DNA of 64,000 nt. It comes from Cycas panzhihuaensis (Eukaryota > Cycadophyta). The stretch's first letter is position 1, and every line of letters begins with the position of its first letter. The position numbers and the translations under genes were made by a program. Where the stretch lies: NCBI GenBank assembly GCA_023213395.1, contig CM041465.1:175901741-175965740 (forward strand), written 5' to 3'. The notes under the pieces were generated by a model. The model was not told the origin of the DNA. It searched no databases and saw nothing but the letters and a program-made list of their open reading frames with translations. This document shows positions 13,789-26,884 of the stretch, piece by piece.

Positions 13789-13800
13789 GCTCTAAAACCA
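13789..13800 (-). promoter_or_regulatory. copia A primer-binding site
   Basis: The minus strand reads TGGTTTTAGAGC, two bases away from TGGTATCAGAGC, the usual plant copia PBS complementary to initiator tRNA-Met. It lies two bases inside the 5' LTR end. Confidence 0.7.
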
Positions 13801-13802
13801 CA

Positions 13803-14100
13803 TGAAAAGAGTGGATCTATCATTCATCTCCATGCACTAAACACAAAGGCAAACATGGGAGCAAGAGAGACTTGAGACAAAGAAAATAACTCTCACAAAA
13901 TGGGGAGGTAAGAATGAGCCTCTTCCATTGAGCTTTTACTTTTATATTAAGAGAGGGAGCATTAGAGTTAGGTGAAATAAAATTACACATAATTCACACA
14001 AAAGTGCATTTTACTTAAGTGATCTAATTTAAGGTTCACTTAAGACCCTTTTTAGAAATAATCAACTAATGTAATGACCTTGTGACATTAACCCTTTTCA
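13803..14100 (-). repeat. copia A 5' LTR
   Basis: It pairs with 6487-6787. The plus strand runs from TG at 13803 to CA at 14100. On the minus strand it starts TGAAAAGGGTTAATG and ends CACTCTTTTCA. Confidence 0.87.
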
Positions 14101-16600
14101 AAAAACTACTACAATTTCCTAATTTTCAATATGAACTTTCTATGCTTGTATCATGCTTAATAGTTGCATGCCATATTGATTGCCAATCATAGTCATAATG
14201 TGGGGGGGCATAATATAAGCTTGTTAATTCTTTGCCAGGTTGTTACTAGTATAATATTGATTGTGACCCTGCGATCTACCATGATATTATTTAACATATT
14301 TCCTGATAAAGTCATTAAGATGGTTATATCTTGATCCACTCTAAGAGATCATATACAATGTTCTACTTAAGAATCAAGTACTATTGAGTTGTTAGGGATG
14401 TGGATGCAATCCTTTAGAATTTCTTAAACAATCTTTTTCTATTTTAGCTTTAGTTGTCGAATATAATCTTTGAGCACTTAAAATAAAAATAAATCATATT
14501 CAAGCAGTTTCAAGATTTTTACAGTTATCTTACTTTACTGGAATTGATCAAGAATCATAGTAATGACTTTATTACTATGAGTTACCATAATTGGTGGTTG
14601 CATTAATAGGTTCCTAATTTGTGTACATGTTAAAACCACATTATATTCCTACTTCTACATCACTTGTATCAAGTTTCAAGCTTGGTACAAATGTTTATTC
14701 TTATTTAAAGGTTATAAGTATTCTAGTTTCTTAGCTCTTCTCATGTATACTACGTATATCAATAACTTTTAGGTTATGTCCTCTTTTATATTTTTAGATA
14801 CTACACTTATGAGATTAATATTTTTATTATGTTATTTAGGATAATGGTCATCATTGTAATCACCAAGTTTGTACTATTGACATAATATTGAGGTGTTATT
14901 TTCCAAATTAGGACAATCTCTGCTAAAGTATCCCTATAATTTACACTAAAAGCAATGAACCATTAGTCATCCTTGAGTATCTCTTTGTATTGGTCAGCTC
15001 AACCCATGTCCCTTTCCAAGAAAGAGTCTGTTGGTTTCTTAGCATGTAAAGAACACCTCTCACTCTTGTCTTTTATGTGCATGGATGTTGAAACTACATT
15101 CTTATGTATAATGATTATTCATTTTATAAATATGGAAATACTTGAAGCCTTGATTTTTTAGGCATTCTAACTCCACATGGACTTTATTGATATACCATAT
15201 TTATCAAGTTCCTTTGGTTGGTTTTGTGTAAAATCTTTAATCATATATATCAAGTCTTTTCTCAAGGTCTCAATAGAAGATTCATCTTTGGTTTCAATTT
15301 CCATTGTTTTATCTTGGTGCCATACCTTTACTTTCTCTTCGATCTCAAGACTCGTTATGTGGTCCACTATATCTTGGTATGATGAAAGGGGGACCACTCA
15401 ATGTTTTCTTTGATATCTTATAAGTAACCCTTTTAGGAACCACTTTTTCCTCAATCCATTAGTTATTTCACATTATATTTTCTTGATTAAACTTTTCAAT
15501 TTTATATTATAACTTCTTATTATTTCCTTAGTTTCTTGTTTGAGATTATATATCTAATCCATCACCTCAATCCTTAGTTTCTTATTTGAGATTATATATC
15601 TAGTCCACTACCTCAATCCTTAGTTTCTTGTTTGAGATTATATATCTATTCCACCACCTCAATACTGTCTCATAGTAGTCTAAACTCTTTTTCAAAAGCT
15701 TCCCATAAATATAGTCCATTTATTAAAATGTCCTTCATTGAATTCTTTAAACCAATTATTTGCAACATCCTATAACATTGTTAGAAATGCATATAGCTAA
15801 TGATCTTTATCTATGTTATCACTTGCTATCCATATTATTTTGCACACATTATAATGTCTGGTCAGATCTTCCTCCACTTTCCCATGAAATGTCAGTAGTT
15901 TCTATTTTGTCCCCCTTTTGGATGATATCACCATTATGGATGATGTCCCCATTATGGATGTTGGTAATTATAATGGTTTAGCCATAGATCTTGCATACTT
16001 TAATTGTTAAGACTTTCATTGTCTAAAATCATTTGTATGATTCTTTTTCCTTCATTCATAGTACTTTCCAAACAAGGCCCTCTTTTGTCTAGGGCTAGTG
16101 TATTCTTATTCTTACACACCAACCAATGACTACTCTTATTCTCATATACTTAGATGTATAAATGCTTCCTCAATTTCTTTTAAGTTTAGATTAGATCCAT
16201 GTTGTTGCTTCTAAGCTTGCCACACTTGTCATCCACATTTTATTATTGACTAATAGATTTATGTTAATATTCTTAACTCTTATTGCTTTAGTGCATGTAT
16301 TCAAGCAGAACTCCTTACTTACAATTGTTGGTTAGTCTTGCTTATAGCCTCATACTTAAACACATGCATTGGTTGTTTAGAATTGGGTATTAAAACATAA
16401 ATACTCCACAATATTAGCAAGCATGATTGGTTCTTAGATGATGATATCATTTAAGTATTTTTCAATGATGCCTTTTCATAATAAGAAAGGTTTCAACTCA
16501 ATAATGATCCTAATATCTTCTTCCAAAAATTGGATGAGTGTTAACTCCCCTAATATTGTTTAATTTCTATAATGATAGTAAATCATCATCTGCATCTAAC
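14101..16600 (-). pseudogene. Ty3/gypsy gag remnant, upstream half of the element split by copia A
   Basis: The minus strand contains a degraded CCHC zinc knuckle at about 14910-14960, reading HCF-stop-CKL-stop-GYFSRDCPN (His changed to Tyr, two stops). Upstream of it, an open stretch (15167-15397) reads TSLEIEEKVKVWHQDKTMEI and looks like gag sequence. At the junction with copia A, the frame can be read from 14101 into 6486 toward the protease block at 6370-6460, supporting a single ancestral gag-pol. The gag N-terminus and any 5' LTR are not resolved. Confidence 0.65.
15526..15663. repeat. Three tandem copies of a 46-bp unit
   Basis: Three consecutive 46-bp copies (starting CCTTAGTTTCTTGTTTGAG and ending CACCTCAAT) lie at 15526-15571, 15572-15617 and 15618-15663, with a few mismatches each. 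The unit length is not a multiple of three, so it would break the gag frame; it probably arose after the element died. Confidence 0.85.
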
Positions 16601-16865
16601 TTATTCTTAATACCTTAGTCTATCCATCTTGTCTCATTCCTAGGTTGGCAATGGTACCAGGTGTTAGTTATCACCTATGGGTTTACACTAGGAAGATAGT
16701 AGATGGTACAACACAATCAATTGCATCATCACAAGAATGTCATATGAATATAACTTAACTCAAGAATATAATTACAAAATATATATAAGATGTGATCATC
16801 CTATATAAGTCTAGTACCATTCACGAAGATTAAGGTGCAATATTGCATGCCTTCTGTCTATTCTC

Positions 16866-16866
<1 letters not shown>
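16601..16866. other. Spacer, nothing recognised
   Basis: AT-rich sequence between gypsy gag traces and a microsatellite. A lost gypsy 5' LTR could lie here, but I see no second copy to support that. Confidence 0.35.
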
Positions 16867-17635
<769 letters not shown>

Positions 17636-17700
17636 TATATGTGTGTGTGTGTGTATATATATACATATACACACATACATACACATATATATATACATAC

Positions 17701-17759
<59 letters not shown>

Positions 17760-17937
17760 CATCTATATATAGATGTATGTCTACATATATATATATATAT
17801 ATATATACACATACATCTATATATATATGTATGTATATATATATATATACATACATACATACATATATATATGTATATATATACATACATACATATATAT
17901 GTATATACATATATATATACATACATACATATATACA

Positions 17938-18009
<72 letters not shown>

Positions 18010-18052
18010 CATATATATACATATATATACATACATACATATATATATATAC

Positions 18053-18109
<57 letters not shown>

Positions 18110-18172
18110 CATATATATATATCTATATCTATATATATATGTATATATATACATACATATATATATATGTAT

Positions 18173-18204
<32 letters not shown>

Positions 18205-18268
18205 GTATATATATATATATATGTATGTATATATATACATATATAAGTATATATATACATATATATAC

Positions 18269-18299
<31 letters not shown>

Positions 18300-18366
18300 T
18301 ATATATATGTATACATATATATACATATATATACATATATGTATGTACATATATATATATATATAT

Positions 18367-18405
<39 letters not shown>

Positions 18406-18417
18406 CATATATATATG

Positions 18418-18471
<54 letters not shown>

Positions 18472-18493
18472 CATATATATATGTATATATATA

Positions 18494-18525
<32 letters not shown>

Positions 18526-18634
18526 CATATATACATATATACATATATATCTATATATGTATATGTGTATACACACACACACACACACATACAGATACAC
18601 ACACATATATATACGTATGTATATATATATATAT
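17636..18634. repeat. 1-kb compound microsatellite (TA, TG/CA, TACA motifs)
   Basis: Interleaved (TA)n, (TG)n, (CA)n and (TACA)n tracts continue for almost 1 kb. (CA)n blocks lie near 17936-17973 and 18173-18194, and (TG)n blocks near 18427-18468 and 18495-18510. Long reading frames on both strands here are products of the dinucleotide repeats, not proteins. The right edge abuts the truncated 5' LTR of copia B. Confidence 0.97.
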
Positions 18635-18923
18635 GTCATTTATGTAGATTAATTATGTGACCTTAGGATATATTGTTAGCATTAGTCTCTTAATGAGATG
18701 TACTTTATGTGCATTTAGATATAATTTTAGGTTATGTCATTAGGCAAAAAAATTCTAAGTCTAATACTTACCCTTAATAATAAAAGGTAAAATCTCAAGG
18801 AGGGAGTCATTATTCATTTTTACCTCCAAACTTGCTCTCATATCTTGTTTCATCTTCTTTTTCATTCTCCATTATTATTGTGTACATGTTAGTAATTTAT
18901 CTCTTAGATCCATCCTTCCTTCA
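18635..18923 (+). repeat. copia B 5' LTR, first 22 bases missing
   Basis: It aligns with 25930-26219 throughout and ends in CCTTCCTTCA before the PBS. The stretch corresponding to 25908-25929 is replaced by TA repeat. Confidence 0.85.
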
Positions 18924-18925
18924 TA

Positions 18926-18937
18926 TAGTATCAGAGC
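18926..18937 (+). promoter_or_regulatory. copia B primer-binding site
   Basis: TAGTATCAGAGC is one base from the canonical TGGTATCAGAGC (initiator tRNA-Met complement) and lies two bases downstream of the LTR end. Confidence 0.8.
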
Positions 18938-20880
18938 TAGAAAGGGATCTATTCACTCCATTCCACTTGCATTGAGTCATTTTGCCTCTCTTTCACCTTT
19001 AATGTAAAGTATTGAGAGTGCATTCATCATTTTTTTAACATTTTGAGAGCTCAAAATTATAATAATTTGTATGTTACTACTTTATATATGTGTGCAAAAA
19101 TTTAGAGGTGAAGAATACAGGTTTTTGAAGTTGTTCAGCTGCCAGAACAGTCCCAGAAGCATTAAAGGCCTAAATTTTCATAAAAATTTTGACCATCTCA
19201 AATTTTGATGAAATTTGGCATACAAGGCTGCCTTGACTAGATGATCATTTTTGTCTTCTAGAGAAACTTCAGATTTAGCCTACCACAGTAAGTTTTGGCT
19301 ATGACAAAAGGGTAGAATTTCTGGATAAGTGATTTAAACTAATTTTCCCAATGAAATCCTTTAATTATAAGATGAAACTCTAAAGTTTTTATTAAGGGAT
19401 CTAATAGATTTATGTCTTAGGATCAGTTTAAGATAAATCTCATCAAATTTTATCCACTGGTTAGTAAAATCTATGTAGTTTTCTCACGGTTGCTGATTTT
19501 GCCTACTCAACCCCATAAAGGATATTACAAGGGCATTTTGGGTAATTTTTTGGCATATTTTGTAGATGGTGTAGAAGGAAAAGTTAATGTACATGTCAAA
19601 ATATAACTTTTAACATATTGAAGTTTAGATTCCAAGACAGTTGATCTAGTAGGATTTTGCTTTTATGCTTTTTCAGGTAGAAAATTTATTATGCCTTTTT
19701 AGAAATCTAACTTCACAACTTTATTGGAAATAATATTCTAAGCACTTTTTTCTTCTGTCATAAATTTATATTCCATCATTTAGGCCTTCATATTTATAAT
19801 TTTTAAAAAATTATGCCCATTTATCATTATTTGTAAATTTTGTAAAAAAATCACAAAATATGACAAAATAGCATGCATATGGATTTACAAAAATTAGCAT
19901 TTTAGTGGCAAGTTGATCCACTTTTTAGACTATTATGGATTTTATATCAAAACTCCCAAAATTATATATTGGAAATATTGTACTAAAGTAAGGGAAACCT
20001 TAGATTGGAAGTAATATCTGGTTCCCCTACTAGCTCTAGCATGCTTTTTCTATTTGCACACATAGAATAAAGCATCACAAAATCATCAACAACAACAAGG
20101 TAAGAATGAAAAATAAACAAGCTCATTTGGTAACTTTTCATTTCAATTTTCAATTATACAGAAACATCTTACACTATTCCTAAAGGAATCTCATCCATAT
20201 AATCTATACTACCAGTTCTTGACTTGTGCGCACACTTGCATTGGTTGAAATAAACCAAGGTTAGCTGAAGTCCAGGCTTTAAGGGAGGTGTGAGGTTCAT
20301 ACTGGGTCTAGTTTTAACCAGAATAGTGGTGGAGGGATAGGTTAGCTATACCTACGGCCTCCAATCAAGGATAATCTTGATAACCACCTGGGAAAACTAA
20401 AAACCTTAATGCAAGATTAAAATTAACCCAATCCAATATCCATCATAGCCATGGGATATACACTACCATTTGACTCTTCGAAGTAGGTATATAGTTGCTC
20501 ATTGGTAAACTGGGTGAGGACTGGGAGTACCCAGGCTCTATTGTGACTTGGATTTCATTACCGAGCGCAGGTGAGAGTATCACAGGTGAAGGCCCTAATT
20601 ATATACTAGAAGCCTTAGGCATCAAAACCTCACCTACATTTGGATATAAGTGAGAGGTTAGTGGCATGACACATCACCACTCTTTACGAGCTCTATACTA
20701 GGCCTTATTCTTACATCATTGCTTATATTCATTTTTTTATAATTATTAAAAAATACTTAATCATTGCTTGCTTCTCATCATAACAATCATTTCTATATCC
20801 TTATTGCGCTAGGTGTATTAGCCATACATGTGAGTGGTACATACTTCTATCATCTATTCTACTTCTTCATCATCACCATG
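18938..20880 (+). other. copia B leader, about 1.9 kb, non-coding
   Basis: No gene is supported between the PBS and gag. The segment 20480-20660 matches copia A 12180-12420 in element orientation, including ACTGGGTGAGGA and CACAGGTGAAGGCC. This shows that the long leader predates both insertions. Confidence 0.65.
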
Positions 20881-23800
20881 TCATATCAATTTAAGAAGAA
20901 TGTTAACTGTATATTCAAAGGCAAAGAAAATAGGGATCTATGGTACACTGGAATTAAAAATACTACAAAGTATGAAGGCCTTTGGAGAGCCCACTTACAG
21001 CCTACACCTAGCATACCAACAATAGCTACAACAACTACTTCTGGTGGATCCACCCCAATAACTCCTATAGATGTTGCAGCTAAACTACAATGGGAGATAG
21101 ATGATGAAAATATTCGTGCGAGAATTTTGTTGGTCATTGATCACTCCTTGCACAACTTGATAAACGAAGAGCAATATGATACAGCCTTGAAGGTCCCAGA
21201 AGTTCTCAAAAAGAACTTTAATACAAAGTTAGATTTAGAATTTGATCATCTTATTTTGAAAATGAACAAATTAAAAATGTAGAAAAGACAAGCTCATGAG
21301 ATAATAAATCTCCTTCGACCAATCAAACAGGCAATTAACAAAGACTTTAAGACCTAATGTATCACTTAGGTATTTTTGATCCAATCATGTTTACATGTCC
21401 CCGATTATAAAAACTTACTTGGAAGTCTTAAATCTAATGGAATATTGAAGATACTCAACTTCGAAGCACTTGTCGAGAAGTTCATAGAATTTGACAAGAC
21501 CTTTGATACAAATTTTGTAGCCTTTGACTCTCTTCCAAATGCAGTATTTAAGGTTGAAAAAGAAGTTTGCTACATAAAAAATCAAGGTCCCTCTCGTAAA
21601 AGAGGAAATAACTGAGCAAGAGGAAGAGGAAGAAATATGGAAAATCATCTACAAGGTCAATCAAACCCTCAATCACAAGATCGACAGTTTCAAGGCCAAG
21701 GGCCATGTCAACAAATAGCAAGGCAGTCAAGCCAAACTAGTACCTCTTCAGGGACTAGTAATCAAACTATTATATATGATTAGTGTAACTGTAAAGGATA
21801 CTTAGCAAAAGATTATAGAACTTTCACTTATAAGTTGGCTAAGTTCCAACCAAAACATAGAGCTCACAATGTTGAAGAAACATATGAAGAATCCTTTAGT
21901 GGTGTAGGTTTTGTACAAGCACACATTCAAAGAATTGAGGAATCTTCAGCATCAAATGCCATTGACCAACCAAAGAGATACTTTGAAGCTCGGTGTGGAT
22001 ATATCACTAGTGAATTCCCTTCACCAATGCCAAGCCCTATTAGAATTGCCAATAGTGTGACTTCAATCGATGGACAATGGATCATGGATATAAGAGTAAT
22101 TCAACATATGACGTGCAATCACAGTCTATATTAAACATTTGACTCAAATATTCAAGGAGTTGTTCACATGGCTAATAAATCATAATAACTTGTTGAAGGA
22201 ATTGGAAACATTCGTCTGAAACTCCTACGCCTAGAAGATTTTACATTACTTGATGTCTTATACATACCCAATCTCAAATAAAACCTATTATCCTTATCCA
22301 CACTTATTTCTTGTGGATTTATTCTAAGTATAACTGCAAATGACTAGACTCTTTAGGTCATTCACCCTCCAACTAATGAGGTAGTTTTGACTGGACATCT
22401 CTTTGGCAAACTTTTTTGACTAAATAGCTCTCCATCTTCTGAAGCCCATTGTGTCTAAAGCCCTTGTGCTAATGAAGAATTTACATTTAACTCCATCTTG
22501 ACCCATCCAACGTTGTCACTAGAAGCTCTTTGGCATGCTCATATGGGCCATGTTCATATTTATAGACTTAGAGATCTTTCTAACACTCTTCCAAATCTTC
22601 CAAAGTTCTCCTCTAAGCCTTTTAAATATGAAGCTTATATCATTGCCAAATCTCATTGACAACCCTTTCCTAAAATTCAGTGGAAATTAAGTCATCCATT
22701 ACAATTAGTACACTCTAATTTATGTGGGCTAATACCCATTCCTTCACTGAAGGGCAAGCTATATTACATCTCTTTTATTGATGATTTCATTAGAAAAGTA
22801 TGGATAGCTTTTCTATATAAGAAAGATGAAGCATTCTGTATATTCAAGGAATTCAAAACCCTCACTGAAAAAGAGTTAGATTATCAACTCAAATGTCTTC
22901 GTACTGATAATGGTGGTGAATATAGCTCACATGAGTTTCAAAGCTACCTTTGAGATAATGACATCAAGCATCAAACAATAATAGTAGGTACCCTATAGTA
23001 AAATGGAGTTGCCAAGCACATGAACAGGATAATCATAAACATGGCTCATGCTACGTTAATATACAAAAATGTACCTACCTACCTATGGGCCAAAGTAATC
23101 TGGACAACTATTTATTGTATTAATGTTGTTCACCCATCAAAGGAAGTATAATCACCTAATAAAAAGTGGTTAAGATAAGCCCCCATTATTCACTACTTAA
23201 AAATTTTTGGCTCTACATGCTATGCCTACATTCTAGATGGAGATTGAAATAAACTTCAACCAATGGTACTTAAAGGCATCTTTGTTGGATACCCTATGGA
23301 TAAGAAAGGGTATAAGGTCTTCGTACTTTTATAATGAAAAATCATCATTACCAAAGATGTCATTTTTCTAGAGATAGAGGATCAGCTACTTAAATTAGAC
23401 TCCAAAGTACCCTCAAGTCGCTATAATAATATTATTAAGTATAATGTTCAGATTCTAAAATTTGGAGGGGGAAGGGGGGGGGGACAAACATAAATTACTC
23501 CAAATGTTAGAAGCTAACAATAGAGCTTTGGAGGATACAAGTTGTGACTTTAAACTGATGGGTGCATATCCAACACCATCTTTTAAAGATAATAGAGTTG
23601 ATAAAGGTAAAGCCATTATAGAAGAACCATCCTCTCCACCTTTAGTTGATAAAGGCAAAACAGTGGTAGAAGAACCATCTTCCTTAGGCACATCAACATC
23701 CTCCTTACAAAATAATCATTTTAATAAACATGATGAGAACCAAGAAGTTGGGGAAATGAGGACATCATTCCTAACTCGAGAATCTTTAGAAGCCTGCCAA

Positions 23801-25420
23801 CTCAATAAGGACATACGACCAGATGAGGTGGGTAAAACTAGCACTCGAAGTACCCATAGAGTAAGGATGCAGGAATCATTATATACTAAGCTTGAACCAA
23901 TATAAATACATCTTACTCTTAATGAAGAGTCCTTAACATACCAAGAAGTTGTAAAGCATATAACTTGGAGAAATGCTATGAATGAAGAGTACTAATCTCT
24001 TATCAAGAATAGTACATGGGAGCTCGTTGATCTATCACTTGGCATAAAGGTAGTTCAAAATAAATGAGTGTTCAAAAATAAATATAGATCAAATGGCACC
24101 CTTAAAAAACACAAGGCAAGGTTGGTAGCTAAAGGATTTACATAAAGAGAAGGCATTGACTACAATGAAGTATTTACACTTACAACCAAGTGGCCTACAA
24201 TTAGAACTCTTATGGCCTTGGCTACTCAACAGGGTTAGAAAATCCACCAACTTAATATTAAGATCATGTTTCTCAATGGAGATCTTGAAGAAGAAATTTA
24301 TATGGCTTAGCCAAAAGGATATGAGATTGAAGGTCAAGAGCATAAGGTTTGCAGGCTCAGAAAATCCTTATATGGCCTTAAACAATCCTCTCGCACTTGG
24401 TTTTCCAAGTTGTTTGAAAGAATGAGGTAACTTGGATACAAGGTTTGTAACTATTAAGATATTGATGCAACATTATTCATCAAGTGCCATAAGAATAAAG
24501 TCACTTATCTCATAATCTTTGTGGATGATATGTTAGTAATGGATAATAGTGAACATGTAATAAGCCAGTTGAAAAAGAACCTTGGCAAAACATTTGAATT
24601 ATCTAACCTTGGTTTGATGAAATATTACTTAGGAATTGAAGTAACACAAAATAATAGAAAAATTTCCTCTCCCAAGAAAAATACATCAATGATCTTCTAA
24701 CCAAGTTTCAGTTAGAAGATGCTCAACCAGTAATGTTACCTATGGACCCTAATACCAAACTCTCAGTTGAAGGTGATACTAGGGAGGTAAATGCAACACT
24801 CTACAGGAAACTTGTAGGTAGTCTCATCTACACTACCAATACAAGGCTAGATATTGCACACTCTATCGGCATTCTTAGTCGTTACATGATAAATCCTAAG
24901 TATAATCATTGGCAAGCAATAGTATGAGTGTTGAGATACCTTAAGATGACCAACAAATATGGTCTATTATATGAACCTAATTCAAACTTCAAGCTTTGTG
25001 CATACATAGACTTAGACTTTATAGGAGATAAAAATACAGGAAGATCTATGTCTGGGTATGTAACATTTCTTGGAATAACACTAATATCATGGAGATCCAA
25101 ATGGTAGAAAATAGTTGCAGATTCAACTATTGAAGCTGAATACATTATTGCTTCTGAGACCAGTAAAGAGGTGATATGACTAAGAAAATTATTGGAAACA
25201 TTGAATATCATCCAAACAAGTCCTATGAGTCTTCATGTAGATAATCAATCTGCATGGAAAAAAATCTTGTATTTCATGATCGTACCAAACACATAAGTAT
25301 AAAAGTCTACAGGATTAGAGAACTCATTCATGATGGCACAATTCAACTGGAATACTACCCTACAACAGATCAAGTGGCCAATATCTTCACCAACCACTAC
25401 AAAAGGTGAAGTTTGAATAA
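20881..25420 (+). pseudogene. copia B gag-pol polyprotein, degenerate
   Basis: Gag begins with ATG at 20881 (FKKNVNCIFKGKEN...WYTGIKN). The zinc knuckle near 21777-21820 has Tyr in place of two Cys and the His. The protease near 22077-22115 reads WIMDIRVIQHMT. Integrase (about 22510-23150) shows LWHAHMGH, then YEAYIIAKSH where CxxC would be, HSNLCG with Asn for the first catalytic Asp, an intact LRTDNGGEY, and NGVAKHMNR with Lys at the expected Glu. RT (about 23980-24700) retains FVDDMLVM. RNase H (about 24930-25260) shows EAEYIIASE-like sequence and HVDNQSA. Several stops sit at Trp or Gln positions. It ends at 25420, homologous to the copia A stop at 7263. Non-functional. Confidence 0.88.
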
Positions 25421-25499
25421 TTTCGAAGGCAACTCGGCCTTAGGGCCTCCATCTTTGACTAATCAAAGAAGATGGAAACAGGATCATTATACTCTCTTC

Positions 25500-25645
25500 T
25501 CTTTGTGAAAACCCCTTGTGGGCATGGAAGAATAAGAGTAAGTCTCTACTCTATCCTCTTTGTGAAAACCCCATGTAAGCACGGAAGGATAAGGGTTCTA
25601 CTAGTTTTAGAAAATCAGAACTTGTGAAAACCCAAAAAGGGCCTA
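25500..25645 (+). repeat. Triple GAAAACCCC...GGGCAT motif in copia B 3' non-coding region
   Basis: Three spaced copies of TGTGAAAACCCCTTGTGGGC-type sequence follow the pol stop. A roughly inverted copy (CCCCATGAGGGTTTTCCCAC, near 25790-25809) lies downstream, allowing stem formation in the RNA. Copia A has the same layout. Confidence 0.65.
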
Positions 25646-25907
25646 GGGGATAACTAAATAGTATATGGAGACAACAGATTAAGCTGCACATTTAAGCTGC
25701 TTGGTTATCAGTCTATATCAAAGACCCACCTTATCCATTTTGATTTATAAAATGGGCTATAGATCTTAAAAAGTTCATGGGTTTTTATTCCCCATGAGGG
25801 TTTTCCCACAAAAGTGTCATTTAGAATTTCAATGTAATAATGAGGCTTAAATGAAGACCTCATAAAATAGATTTTCTCAAAATGACCTTCCACCATTAAG
25901 GGGGGAT

Positions 25908-26219
25908 TGAAAGAGGTTAATGTATCAAGGTCATTTGTGTAGATTAATTATGTGACCTTAGGATATATTATTAGCATTAGTCTCCTAATGAAATATACTT
26001 TATGTACATTTAGATGTAATTTCAGGTTCATATCATTAGGTAGGAAAATTCTAACCCTAATGTTCACCCTTAATAATAAAAGACAAAATCTCAAGGAGAG
26101 AGTCATTATTCATTCTCACCTCCAAGATTTCTCTCATCTCTTATTTCATCTTCTTTTTCATTCTCCATTGCCATTGTATGCATGTGAGTGATTTATCTTC
26201 TAGATCCATCCTTCTTTCA
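25908..26219 (+). repeat. copia B 3' LTR
   Basis: It begins TGAAAGAGGTTAATGTATCA directly after the polypurine tract and ends CTTCTTTCA. At 312 bp it shows the full LTR length. Its ends resemble those of the copia A LTR. Confidence 0.87.
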
Positions 26220-26773
26220 AGCACATTATAATCGATATATAAAATTATTGTCACATAGGTTCCTTAGGTATATACAAATTGTTATATATCCAAATACCCA
26301 TATAGCTCTTACCCCTCTCCTAAGTATTTCCCTATGTATACATGCTCAATCATGTCAAGAATGATGGGAGTTGCTCCATCCTCCTCCTTGAAGGTGGCTA
26401 TAATAATGACTATGAGATGGCTCTCTCCTATGTGGCCCATATTTGCCTTATAAAACTATGGTGCTACCTGAAGGAATCATGCATTCACCTACTTATAAAA
26501 TATTCATCCTTCAAGGATGGCATCACTCATCCTCAACTGACCATAGCTCATTCTCATGTAATCTCAATTGTATAATCATATCTTGATACATATCATTTGC
26601 TCATATACCTAGAGAAAAGTACTCAATATGATGACCAAAAAGAGCCTGATCATTGGCATGACATGCTGGAGGATCCTATGGAGTAAATGCATAAGGATGT
26701 AAGATGTCTATAATCCTCCTCATATTAGCATGTGACACCATCTCATCACCTGCCACATGAAGACCCCATAATA
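26220..26773. other. Spacer with weak minus-strand coding-like trace
   Basis: On the minus strand (about 26510-26770) there is a broken reading frame containing VSHANMRRIIDILHPYAFTP. It looks like old protein-coding sequence, perhaps of transposon origin. I do not recognise the family and claim no function. Confidence 0.3.
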
Positions 26774-26884
26774 AGTTAATATAATCTATAACTCTAGTAT
26801 AGAAATATATAAAAATAAAAAATAAAATTACTACATTATAATAAACTAGTATATATACCTACTAGTTATGTTATCACTCCCTTA

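Larger units (their letters stand above)
6487..14100 (-). mobile_element. Ty1/copia LTR retrotransposon 'copia A', nearly complete but decayed
   Basis: Two direct LTRs of about 300 bp (6487-6787 and 13803-14100) bracket a minus-strand gag-pol. The LTR termini form a short inverted repeat (TGAAAAG...CTTTTCA). Next to the upper LTR lies a tRNA-Met-type PBS (TGGTTTTAGAGC, two changes from TGGTATCAGAGC). A purine-rich tract (AAGGGAGAGAT) precedes the lower LTR. The flanking 5-mers AAAAT (6482-6486) and AAAAA (14101-14105) fit a target duplication with one change. By eye the two LTRs differ at about 20 positions, roughly 7 percent, so the insertion is not recent. It sits inside the gypsy element at 3986-16600. 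Confidence 0.88.
18635..26219 (+). mobile_element. Ty1/copia LTR retrotransposon 'copia B', 5' LTR end lost
   Basis: This is a plus-strand copia element related to copia A, with matching LTR sequence at both ends (18635-18923 and 25908-26219), a PBS at 18926-18937, a purine tract (AAGGGGGGAT) just before the 3' LTR and a full gag-pol order. The first 22 bases of the 5' LTR are missing and microsatellite takes their place. For that reason no target duplication can be checked. Pol has many stops and is not functional. Confidence 0.87.
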
